Source of the DNA: Planctomycetota bacterium
Lineage (GTDB): Bacteria; Planctomycetota; Phycisphaerae; Phycisphaerales; SM1A02
Length of the DNA: 64,000 nt
Direction: 5' to 3'
Assembly: GCA_021414025.1 (NCBI GenBank)
Contig: JAIOPG010000004.1
Span: forward strand, 186,001 to 250,000
Shown here: one piece after another, positions 54,587 through 64,000 of the stretch
How positions within the stretch are numbered: the stretch's first letter is position 1
Layout: the number at the start of each line of letters is the position of its first letter
Made by a program: the position numbers and the translations under genes
Notes under the pieces: generated by a model
What the model saw: only the letters and a program-made list of their open reading frames with translations
Database searches by the model: none
Told to the model about the DNA's origin: nothing

Positions 54587-56011
54587 ATGGCCGAGTCCTT
54601 TGAATATGACCTGGTGGTGATCGGCAGCGGTCCGGCAGGGCAGCGCGCCGCGGTGCAGGCCAGCAAGCTCGGCAAGCGCGTCTGCGTGGTGGAGAAGGCC
54701 CCGAGCATCGGCGGCGCCTGCATTCATTCCGCGACGATTCCCAGCAAGACCTTTCGCGAGGCGGTCCGCAGCCTGACCCGCCGCAGCATCACGCTGAGCA
54801 TGCACGCCCTGGGCACGCGGCCGGTGCGCCCCACGATGGAGGCGCTGCTGAGTCGCGTCGACATGGTGGTCGACCGAGAGAGCGAGGTCGTGCACGACCA
54901 GTTCGACCGCAACGACGTCGAGATCGTGCCCGGCCTGGGCCGCTTCGTCTCGCCCCATGAGATCAATGTCGAGGGAGTGGACATCAACCGCGCGCTGCAC
55001 ACCTCGTTCGCGCTGATCGCCACGGGCAGTCGCGCCGCCACGCCGGTGAAGATGATCCCGGACCTCGAATGCATCTTCACCAGCGACACCATTTTGTCGA
55101 TACCCAAGATCCCGCGTACCATGGTCGTGATCGGCGCCGGCGTGATCGGCATCGAATACGCCAGCATGTTCGCCCAGATCGGCGTGCAGGTGACGGTGCT
55201 GGACAAGGTGGACCGGCCGATTTCCTTCATGGAGACGGAGCTGGTGGACGAGCTGGTCCATCAGATGCGCAAGAAAGGCGTGACCTTCCGCCTGAACGAG
55301 GAGGTGGCCAGCGTGACCCGGACCAACGGCGAGAAGCCGACGGTCAACATCGAGATGCGCAGCGGCAAGCGGATCGTGGCCGATGTCGTGCTCAGCAGCG
55401 CGGGCCGGCAGGGCAACATCGAGGGGCTCGACCTGGACCGGATCGGCATCGCGGCCGACGAGCGCGGGCGCATCAAGGTGGACCCGCGCTACCGGACAAC
55501 CGTTGAAAATATCTACGCTGCCGGCGACGTCATCGGCGCGCCGGGCCTGGCGGCCACCAGCTACGAGCAGGGGCGCATCGCCGCCTGCGACATGTTCGGC
55601 CTCTCTCATGGAGGCGTACCCAGCCACTGGCCCTACGGCATTTACGCGGTGCCGGAGCTGAGCATGGTGGGGGCCACCGAGCAGGAGCTGACTCGCGACG
55701 CCGTGCCTTATGAGATTGGCGTTTCCCGCTATTCCGAAAGCGCCCGCGGGCAGATCCGCGGCGACGACCAGGGCGTGCTCAAGCTCATCTTCCACCGCGA
55801 TTCGCGCAAGCTGCTGGGCGTGCATTGCATCGGCAGCCAGGCGACGGAGATCGTGCACATCGGCCAGGCGGTGCTGGCCCTGGGCGGCGGGCTGGACTAC
55901 TTCGTGAACACGGTCTTCAACTATCCGACCTTCGCCGAGTGCTACAAGGTGGCGGCGCTGAACGCGCTGAACCGCTTCCGCGCCGTGGAAGCTGAATCGA
56001 CGACGAAATAA
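54587..56011 (+). CDS. sthA: Soluble pyridine nucleotide transhydrogenase, SthA-like
   Basis: The 474-residue flavoprotein belongs to the pyridine-nucleotide disulfide oxidoreductase family. It has the FAD motif VIGSGPAGQRAA at residues 11-22, and the second Rossmann motif VVIGAGVIGIEYASMF around residue 180. In the redox loop it reads GGACIHSATIPSK: C45 is kept but the second cysteine position is T50. This loss of the disulfide matches SthA rather than dihydrolipoamide dehydrogenase. It would transfer hydride between NADPH and NAD+. The C-terminal interface domain is complete. It is the last gene before the tmRNA. Confidence 0.9.
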   Translation: MAESFEYDLVVIGSGPAGQRAAVQASKLGKRVCVVEKAPSIGGACIHSATIPSKTFREAVRSLTRRSITLSMHALGTRPVRPTMEALLSRVDMVVDRESEVVHDQFDRNDVEIVPGLGRFVSPHEINVEGVDINRALHTSFALIATGSRAATPVKMIPDLECIFTSDTILSIPKIPRTMVVIGAGVIGIEYASMFAQIGVQVTVLDKVDRPISFMETELVDELVHQMRKKGVTFRLNEEVASVTRTNGEKPTVNIEMRSGKRIVADVVLSSAGRQGNIEGLDLDRIGIAADERGRIKVDPRYRTTVENIYAAGDVIGAPGLAATSYEQGRIAACDMFGLSHGGVPSHWPYGIYAVPELSMVGATEQELTRDAVPYEIGVSRYSESARGQIRGDDQGVLKLIFHRDSRKLLGVHCIGSQATEIVHIGQAVLALGGGLDYFVNTVFNYPTFAECYKVAALNALNRFRAVEAESTTK

Positions 56012-56066
56012 ATTCTCCGGCGGTTTCAATTTGTCCGTCGGACGGGCTACACTCTCGTTCTTGGAC

Positions 56067-56410
56067 GGGGCCGTACCGGTATCGACCGGACGATTCCAGA
56101 CACTGGTGGCGCGCCGTGGAGCCTGCTGGCCACGTAAAAAGTAGGCACAAAGTCGACTGCCAACACGCAGTACGCAATCGCAGCCTAATTAGGCTGCATG
56201 GATGACGTCTGACGTCCGATGGGGCGGCATCCAAAAAACATCGGGCTGGCGGAGAAACCCTGGCATGCGGTTTCCCGCGACACTTTGTATGCATAGGTCT
56301 TGCGCAGGCGGTCAATAGCCGAAGCAAGTCCGAAATCAAAGAGTTGACTACGCGCGTAGAGGCCTTTGTCAGGGCGTTTCGGCACAGGGGTTCAACTCCC
56401 CTCGGCTCCA
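56067..56410 (+). ncRNA. ssrA: tmRNA (transfer-messenger RNA)
   Basis: The 5' end (GGGGCCGTACCGGTATCGAC) and the 3' end (GGTTCAACTCCCCTCGGCTC) form the tRNA-Ala-like half. The acceptor stem is GGGGCCG with CGGCTCC plus discriminator A. The 3' CCA is not encoded and must be added. A tag-coding stretch starts with GCC at 56159. It reads ANTQYAIAA and ends at TAA, followed by a palindromic hairpin (AGCCTAATTAGGCT). The 344-base length is usual. tmRNA rescues stalled ribosomes and marks the nascent chain for proteolysis. The flanks 56012-56066 and 56465-56519 hold no gene that I can support. Confidence 0.95.
56159..56188 (+). other. tmRNA proteolysis-tag reading frame
   Basis: Codons GCC AAC ACG CAG TAC GCA and ATC GCA GCC precede the stop TAA. 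The tag is ANTQYAIAA. The first Ala is the resume codon and the C-terminal Ala-Ala end is what ClpXP-type proteases recognise. The Tyr-Ala-Ile-Ala-Ala end differs from the common LALAA. Confidence 0.85.
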
Positions 56411-56417
56411 TTCACTT

Positions 56418-56464
56418 GCCGCGGCGAATTCAAACCGGATTCGCACGCGGCGTTTTTATTTTTG
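56418..56464 (+). terminator. Strong rho-independent terminator after tmRNA
   Basis: GCCGCG plus GCGAAT at 56418-56429 pair with ATTCGC, one bulged A and CGCGGC, around a nine-base loop. TTTTTATTTTTG follows. It begins eight bases after the mature tmRNA end. Confidence 0.85.
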
Positions 56465-56519
56465 ACGCCAGGAAATAGAGGCAGGGTCGGCGCAAGGAGA
56501 GCGATCCTCCGCGCGGAAA

Positions 56520-58514
56520 TCACTCTTCGCTCTCGCGGAGCTTCGCCAGCACATTGAAGTCCTCGAGGGTGGTCACATCCTGCGTGGTCTCCTTGCCGGC
56601 GGCGACGTCGCGCAGAAGGCGGCGCATGATTTTTCCCGAGCGAGTCTTGGGCAGCCCGTTGGTGAAGCGGATCATGTCGGGCCGCGCGATCGCGCCGATG
56701 TCGCCCGCGACATGCTCCATCAGCATCTGGCGCAGCGAGTCGTCGGCCGCGTGGGCGAAGTCCGGGTGCGGCACGCAGAACGCGGCGATGCCCGTGCCCT
56801 TGATCTCGTGGGGCATGCCGACCACGGCCGCCTCGACGACCATCTTGCTGCCCACCAGGCTGCTCTCCACTTCCGCAGTTCCAAGGCGGTGACCGCTGAC
56901 GTTGAGCACATCGTCAATTCGGCCCATGATCCAGAAGAATCCGTCGCCGTCGCGCCGCGCCCCGTCACCCGCGAGGTACATGCCGGGAATCCGCTTCCAG
57001 TAGGTCTCGATGAAGCGATCGCGGTCGCCGTGGATGCCCCGCAGCATGCCCGGCCAGGGCTTGCGGATGACCAGCAGCCCGCCCGAGTTCGGCGACAGCT
57101 CGTTGCCCTGCTCGTCGACGATGGCCGCGTCCACGCCGGGGAAGGGCAGCGTGCATGACCCGGGCTTCAGCGGCGTGCACCCCGGCAGCGGCGTGATGAG
57201 GTGTCCGCCGCTCTCGGTCTGCCAGAAGGTGTCCATGATCGGGCAGCGGTCATGGCCGATCTTTTCGCGGTACCACATCCACGCCTCGGGGTTGATGGGC
57301 TCGCCGACCGATCCGAGCAGTTGCAGGCTGGAGAGATCATGCGCCGCGGGCAGCGCGTCGCCCCACTTCATGAAGGCGCGAATCGCGGTGGGGGCGGTGT
57401 AGAAATGCGTGACCTTGTGGCGCTGAATGATTCGCCAGAAGCGGTCTTCTTTCGGCGCGTTGGGCGCGCCCTCAAACATCAGAGTCGTGACGCGGTTGGG
57501 AAGGATGCCGTAGATCACATAGCTGTGGCCGGTGACCCAACCGATGTCGGCGGTGCACCAGAAAACTTGTTTGGCATTCGGAAGCAGGTTGAAAGTCAGT
57601 TTCGCCGTGTAGGCGGTGTAGACCATGTAGCCGCCGGTGGTGTGGCGGATTCCCTTGGGTTTTCCGGTGCTTCCCGAGGTGTAGAGCAGGAAGAGCAGAT
57701 CCTCGGCCTCCATCGGTTCGCAGGGGCATGATTCTGATTCCTTTGCGACCGCCTCGTGCCACCATTGATCGCGCCCGCCGTGCAGGGTGATCTTGTTTCC
57801 GCAGCGCCGGAGCACCAGGACATTCTTGACTTCCGGCAGTTGCTCGCAGGCCTTGTCGACATTCTCCTTCAGCGGAACCACTGAGCCGCGCCGCCACGCG
57901 CCGTCGCAGGTGAGGATGACCTTGCTGCCCGCGTCATGCACGCGATCAACGATGGCGCTGGCTGCGAATCCGCCGAAGATGACGCTGTGCGGCGCGCCGA
58001 TGCGGGCGCAGGCCAGCACGGCGAAGGCGAGTTCCGGCACCATCCCCATGTAGAGCGTGACCACATCACCTTTGCGCACGCCCATGTGCTTGAGCGCGTT
58101 GGCGATGCGGCAGACTTCACTCTGCAGCTCGGCGTAGGTGATTTTTCGGATCTCGGGCGAGTCTCCATCGGCGCCGGCTGGTTCGCCCTCCCAGAGGATC
58201 GCCACGTCGTTTCCATGGCCTTCGGCCACGATGCGGTCCACGGCGTTGAAGCACGCATTGGTGGTGCCGCCTGAAAACCATTTGGCGTCGGGGCATTTCC
58301 ATTCCAGCACCTTGCTCCACGGCTTGTACCAGTGGAATTGTTTGGCGATGTCGCCCCAGAATTTTTCCGGCTCCTTGATGGCCTGCTCGTGCAGCTTTTG
58401 ATAGGCCGCCATGTCCGGGACATGGAGCGTGCCGGTCGACGCGGCAAACTCCTTCGAAGCCTGAAAAACAGCCGAATCATTCTGAATGCTCTGGATTCCG
58501 CCGGTGCTCTTCAT
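56520..58514 (-). CDS. acsA: Acetyl-CoA synthetase
   Basis: The 664-residue AMP-forming ligase makes acetyl-CoA from acetate, ATP and CoA. The phosphate loop is LYTSGSTGKPKGIRHTTGGY and the AMP-binding WQTESGGHLITP lies near residue 430. The C-terminal lysine in LPKTRSGKIMRRLLRD is the catalytic, acetylatable residue. The start at 58514 was chosen because the family's usual N-terminus begins near it. An open frame extends upstream into the 85-base spacer after alaS without supporting features. Both genes are on the minus strand, with alaS upstream. Confidence 0.95.
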   Translation of the reverse strand: MKSTGGIQSIQNDSAVFQASKEFAASTGTLHVPDMAAYQKLHEQAIKEPEKFWGDIAKQFHWYKPWSKVLEWKCPDAKWFSGGTTNACFNAVDRIVAEGHGNDVAILWEGEPAGADGDSPEIRKITYAELQSEVCRIANALKHMGVRKGDVVTLYMGMVPELAFAVLACARIGAPHSVIFGGFAASAIVDRVHDAGSKVILTCDGAWRRGSVVPLKENVDKACEQLPEVKNVLVLRRCGNKITLHGGRDQWWHEAVAKESESCPCEPMEAEDLLFLLYTSGSTGKPKGIRHTTGGYMVYTAYTAKLTFNLLPNAKQVFWCTADIGWVTGHSYVIYGILPNRVTTLMFEGAPNAPKEDRFWRIIQRHKVTHFYTAPTAIRAFMKWGDALPAAHDLSSLQLLGSVGEPINPEAWMWYREKIGHDRCPIMDTFWQTESGGHLITPLPGCTPLKPGSCTLPFPGVDAAIVDEQGNELSPNSGGLLVIRKPWPGMLRGIHGDRDRFIETYWKRIPGMYLAGDGARRDGDGFFWIMGRIDDVLNVSGHRLGTAEVESSLVGSKMVVEAAVVGMPHEIKGTGIAAFCVPHPDFAHAADDSLRQMLMEHVAGDIGAIARPDMIRFTNGLPKTRSGKIMRRLLRDVAAGKETTQDVTTLEDFNVLAKLRESEE

Positions 58515-58599
58515 GTCGGCATGATGGCGGTGTCCCGCGTGCGCCGCAAGTGCAACCCACCATTGAACCCGCGGCGCTACCGCGACGTCGGTCGCTGGA

Positions 58600-61497
<2,898 letters not shown>

Positions 61498-61534
61498 CCG
61501 ACGATTCTAGAAATCTGCGGGTATCCTGCCGGGC

Positions 61535-62332
61535 ATGGCGCAGCACGATTCCAAGCGGCTCTTTGTGGGCGGCAACTGGAAAATGAATGGAACCCGGGAG
61601 GCGGCCGGCCGGTTGGCGGGGGAGATCGCCGCCGCTTTCGAGCCCATGGCGGCTTCGGTGGACGCGGCCATCTTTCCGCCTTTCCCCTACCTGCAGCAGG
61701 TCGGCGAGATCATCCGGGGCAGTGGAGTGCTGCTTGGGGCGCAGCAGGTCAGTGCCGAGGCCAATGGAGCCTTCACCGGCCAGGTGAGTGCCGAAATGTT
61801 GATCGACTTGGGGGTCCAGATAGTAATTATAGGACATTCGGAATGTCGCCAGCTCCTCAATGAGCCAGATTCCCTGATCGGCGAGAAAGTCTCCATGGCG
61901 GTTTCCTCCGGGCTCTCAGTGATGCTCTGCGTGGGGGAGACCTGGGAGGAGCGTCAGGCCGGCCAAGCCGAAAGCGTCTGTAGACGCCAGATTACGGCGG
62001 CTTTGAAGGGGATCCACACGGACCACCTCGGCTCGATCCTGATCGCCTACGAGCCGATCTGGGCAATCGGCACCGGGCGTTCGGCAAGCCCCCAGGATGC
62101 CTCCACAAGCCACGCGTCGCTGCGGAAAGACATCCGGGATCTGTATGATCCTTCGCTCGCTGCAGCGGCCCGAATCCTTTATGGAGGATCGGTGAATCCC
62201 GCGAATGCGACCTCCCTTTTTTCGCAACCTGAAATCCAGGGAGCGCTGGTCGGGGGTGCCAGTTTGAAGGCGGCGGACTTTGCCTCGATTCTTCGAGGCG
62301 CATCACAGGCGGCATCAAGCCGCCGCAGTTAG
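61535..62332 (+). CDS. tpiA: Triosephosphate isomerase
   Basis: The 265-residue TIM-barrel enzyme interconverts dihydroxyacetone phosphate and glyceraldehyde 3-phosphate. The N-terminal GGNWKMNGT carries the catalytic Lys/Asn. The catalytic histidine is in IIGHSECR, with Cys where most have Arg. The catalytic glutamate is in AYEPIWAIGTG, and the phosphate loop is YGGSVNPANA. All catalytic residues are present. The start ATG lies 37 bases from the divergent alaS start. It is followed by secG 13 bases later. Confidence 0.96.
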   Translation: MAQHDSKRLFVGGNWKMNGTREAAGRLAGEIAAAFEPMAASVDAAIFPPFPYLQQVGEIIRGSGVLLGAQQVSAEANGAFTGQVSAEMLIDLGVQIVIIGHSECRQLLNEPDSLIGEKVSMAVSSGLSVMLCVGETWEERQAGQAESVCRRQITAALKGIHTDHLGSILIAYEPIWAIGTGRSASPQDASTSHASLRKDIRDLYDPSLAAAARILYGGSVNPANATSLFSQPEIQGALVGGASLKAADFASILRGASQAASSRRS

Positions 62333-62345
62333 GAGCTTGGACTTC

Positions 62346-62918
62346 ATGAGCGTCTTCTTCACCGTCTTGACCTTTCTCTTCATCCTGATCAGCGTGGCGC
62401 TGGTGCTGGTCATTCTTGTGCAGCGGCCCCAGGGCGGCGGACTCTCCAGCGCCTTCGGCGGCGGCGGCGGAACCGATACGGCCTTCGGCGGACGGACCGG
62501 CGACGCACTGACGGTCGGCACGGTCTCGGTCTTCGCCGTCTATCTGCTGCTGGCGATGGCGCTGAACATCTTCAATCCGCAGACCACGATGTCTTCGCTC
62601 GTGCCCGGCAGCGCATCGACCACGACCGAGCAGGCTCCGGCCAATTCAACCACTCCGGCAAGTCCGACCGATCCCGGCAGCACTCCCATTCCCGCGGCGA
62701 CGCTTCCGATGCGACCGGTCACCATGCCACCGGGAGCGAATCCCGCAGGCAATCCTGCGACGCAACCGACGACCGCGCCTGCGACGCCACCCGCGACCGC
62801 TCCGGCCACGGCGCCTGCGTCGACAACGCCTCCGCCGAGCACCGCGCCATCGGCTCCGCCCGCCGGCGCTCCGGCCTCCACGCCGCCCGCAAATCCCGAG
62901 AAGCCTCGGCAATCATGA
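62346..62918 (+). CDS. secG: Preprotein translocase subunit SecG with long low-complexity tail
   Basis: The first 75 residues match SecG: the helix LTFLFILISVALVLVILVQR, the loop GGGLSSAFGGGGGTDTAFGG and the second helix VGTVSVFAVYLLLAMALNIF. The residual about 110 residues are Pro/Ala/Thr-rich and unrelated to SecG. Typical SecG proteins are 75-110 residues long, so this tail is odd. It would lie in the cytosol or periplasm, depending on the topology of the second helix. TAGGAG lies about ten bases ahead of the start. The yicC start overlaps the stop as ATGA. Confidence 0.85.
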   Translation: MSVFFTVLTFLFILISVALVLVILVQRPQGGGLSSAFGGGGGTDTAFGGRTGDALTVGTVSVFAVYLLLAMALNIFNPQTTMSSLVPGSASTTTEQAPANSTTPASPTDPGSTPIPAATLPMRPVTMPPGANPAGNPATQPTTAPATPPATAPATAPASTTPPPSTAPSAPPAGAPASTPPANPEKPRQS

Positions 62919-63799
62919 TTCGCTCCATGACGGGCTTCGGATCGGCGTCAGGGACGCACGAAGGCCTGCATCTTTCGCTTGAGGTCCGCTCGGTCAACAA
63001 CCGCTATTTCAAGGGCGTGATTCGCCTGCCCACAGAGCTGGCCCCGCTCGAGGGCGAGCTCGAGGCCAAGCTGGCGGCGCGGGTTGCACGAGGCAGCGTG
63101 ACCCTGACCGTGCGGGCCACCGACTCGACGTCGCGCAGCGCCGGCCGCATCAACACCGAAGTTCTCAAGAGCTACCTCTCGCAGTTGGAGAGCGTGATGC
63201 CCGACGGCCGCAAGGGATCGCTCGACGCGAGCTCGCTCCTTTCGCTGCCCGGCGTGATCATCGACGATGGCTCGCAGCGGATGTGCGACACCGCCCGCGC
63301 CGGCATCGACGCGCTGCTTGACAAGAGCGTCGCCGAGATGAACGACATGCGCAATCGCGAGGGCGAGGCGCTGCGCGGCCAATTGGTGCAGTTCGGCGCG
63401 ACCTTGGACGAGCGGCTGAAGGAGATCGCGCTGCGCGTTCCCAACGTGGCCGATCTCTACCGCGAGCGGCTCCGCGCCCGCATGAAGACGCTGCTCGCCG
63501 AATCCGGCGCCGCGGTGCGCGAGGAGGACATGCTCCGCGAGGTGGCGGCCTTCGCCGAGCGCAGCGACATCGCCGAGGAGGTGCACCGGCTCGAGGGGCA
63601 TCTGGAGCAGTACCGGCAATTGCTCGATCCCAAGCGCCCCGACGCCGTGGGCCGCGCCCTGGACTTCCTGGCCCAGGAGATGCTGCGCGAGGCCAACACC
63701 ATCGCCAGCAAGGCTTCCGATTACGAGATCAGCAAGCGCGTGGTGGAGATGAAGACCGCCATCGATCGGATCAAGGAACAGGCGGCGAATGCCGAGTGA
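62915..63799 (+). CDS. yicC: YicC-family protein (endoribonuclease-like)
   Basis: The 294-residue protein begins MIRSMTGFGSASG and has EVRSVNNRYFKGVIRLP near residue 23, both YicC hallmarks. The C-terminal half (EEVHRLEGHLEQYRQLL, FLAQEMLREANTIASKASDY) contains the DUF1732 helix pattern with conserved Glu and Asn. E. coli YicC is a metal-dependent endoribonuclease. Here the role is by homology. It overlaps secG by four bases and the next gene by eleven. The open frame is intact. Confidence 0.92.
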   Translation: MIRSMTGFGSASGTHEGLHLSLEVRSVNNRYFKGVIRLPTELAPLEGELEAKLAARVARGSVTLTVRATDSTSRSAGRINTEVLKSYLSQLESVMPDGRKGSLDASSLLSLPGVIIDDGSQRMCDTARAGIDALLDKSVAEMNDMRNREGEALRGQLVQFGATLDERLKEIALRVPNVADLYRERLRARMKTLLAESGAAVREEDMLREVAAFAERSDIAEEVHRLEGHLEQYRQLLDPKRPDAVGRALDFLAQEMLREANTIASKASDYEISKRVVEMKTAIDRIKEQAANAE

Positions 63800-64000
63800 A
63801 GCCCCCGCGGGGGGAGTGTCGCTCGAGGAAGTCAACGATGCGCTGGGGCAGTGGGAGATCGGATCGGTGCGCGAGATCGCGCCGCTGACCGGCGGCAGCC
63901 GCGCCAACCCGAAGATGCGAATCCACTCCGAGCGCGGCGCCTTCGTGCTCAAGCGCCGGCCGGTCCAGCAGACCGACCTCGAGCGCATCCGCTTCGCCCA
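63789..64000 (+). CDS. Phosphotransferase-family protein (aminoglycoside/homoserine kinase fold), partial
   Basis: The first 70 codons are present; the gene runs off the right edge. The sequence contains EIAPLTGGSRANPKMRIHS and GAFVLKRRP. This is the N-lobe of the APH/ChoK-like kinase fold, in which the lysine after FVL would bind ATP phosphates. Which substrate it phosphorylates cannot be read from this part. The ATG at 63789 overlaps the yicC end by 11 bases. Partial call. Confidence 0.6.
   Translation, partial: MPSEAPAGGVSLEEVNDALGQWEIGSVREIAPLTGGSRANPKMRIHSERGAFVLKRRPVQQTDLERIRFA

Noticed and set aside
56411-56520. Small gene between tmRNA and acsA
   Set aside because: The region is taken up by the tmRNA terminator and a short spacer with no ribosome site or conserved frame.

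Overview
The window is GC-rich (visibly about 65 percent) bacterial chromosome. It most resembles Planctomycetota, class Phycisphaerae. I infer this from the combination of an Alternative Complex III / caa3 oxidase operon, surface proteins ending in a PAPGS-type sorting tail, large Cys-rich secreted proteins with a duplicated EF-hand (dockerin-like) C-terminus, and proteins with DUF1573, DUF3179 and the alpha/alpha-toroid fold. There is no rRNA gene in the window, so the placement is an inference. I see no insertion sequence, prophage or CRISPR array. Genes are tightly packed, many with 4-base ATGA or GTGA overlaps. The only gene-free stretch over 300 bases holds the tmRNA gene.

Layout. 1-7.0 kb: housekeeping genes: dnaJ (cut by the window edge), a PTS IIA-like regulator, an RsmB-type rRNA methyltransferase, metK, a DUF151 nuclease-like protein, a HAD phosphatase, truD, and a PEP-CTERM-like surface protein. 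7.2-13.0 kb (minus strand): one overlapping run that reads PTS IIA-like, PII-like, CPA2-type transporter, CPA2-type transporter, tatD, tatC, tadA. 13.2-27.6 kb (plus strand): a complete respiratory operon. It holds actABCDEF (quinol:cytochrome c oxidoreductase), a small one-helix protein, a Sco copper chaperone and an A2-type caa3 oxidase with two subunit III-like genes. actB carries an apparent frameshift. 27.6-31.1 kb: a DUF3179 protein and the heme A genes ctaB and ctaA. 31.1-36.6 kb: a toroid-fold secreted protein, an OprB porin, a DUF1573 protein, a quinone-oxidoreductase-like enzyme and ClpS. 36.9-43.8 kb: three tandem paralogues encoding secreted Cys-rich proteins of more than 700 residues, separated by strong terminators. 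44-49.3 kb: a MacA/MacB/TolC-like tripartite exporter. 49.3-50.7 kb: a small sigma-region-4-like protein and an HD-GYP protein. 50.9-56.0 kb: a DUF1015 protein, serA, serC and a pyridine-nucleotide transhydrogenase. 56.1-56.4 kb: tmRNA. 56.5-61.5 kb: acsA and alaS. 61.5-64 kb: tpiA, secG, yicC and the start of a phosphotransferase-family gene.

How the parts fit. The 13-31 kb block is an aerobic electron chain: menaquinol is oxidised by ActABCDEF, electrons pass to the cytochrome c domain of CoxB, and CoxA reduces oxygen. Sco and CtaA/CtaB supply copper and heme A. The 7-13 kb run looks like a signal-controlled cation transporter. The tmRNA and ClpS genes serve ribosome rescue and N-degron proteolysis. 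SerA and SerC supply serine, and AcsA activates acetate. The least explained parts are the IIA/PII/CPA2 module and the three Cys-rich secreted proteins.
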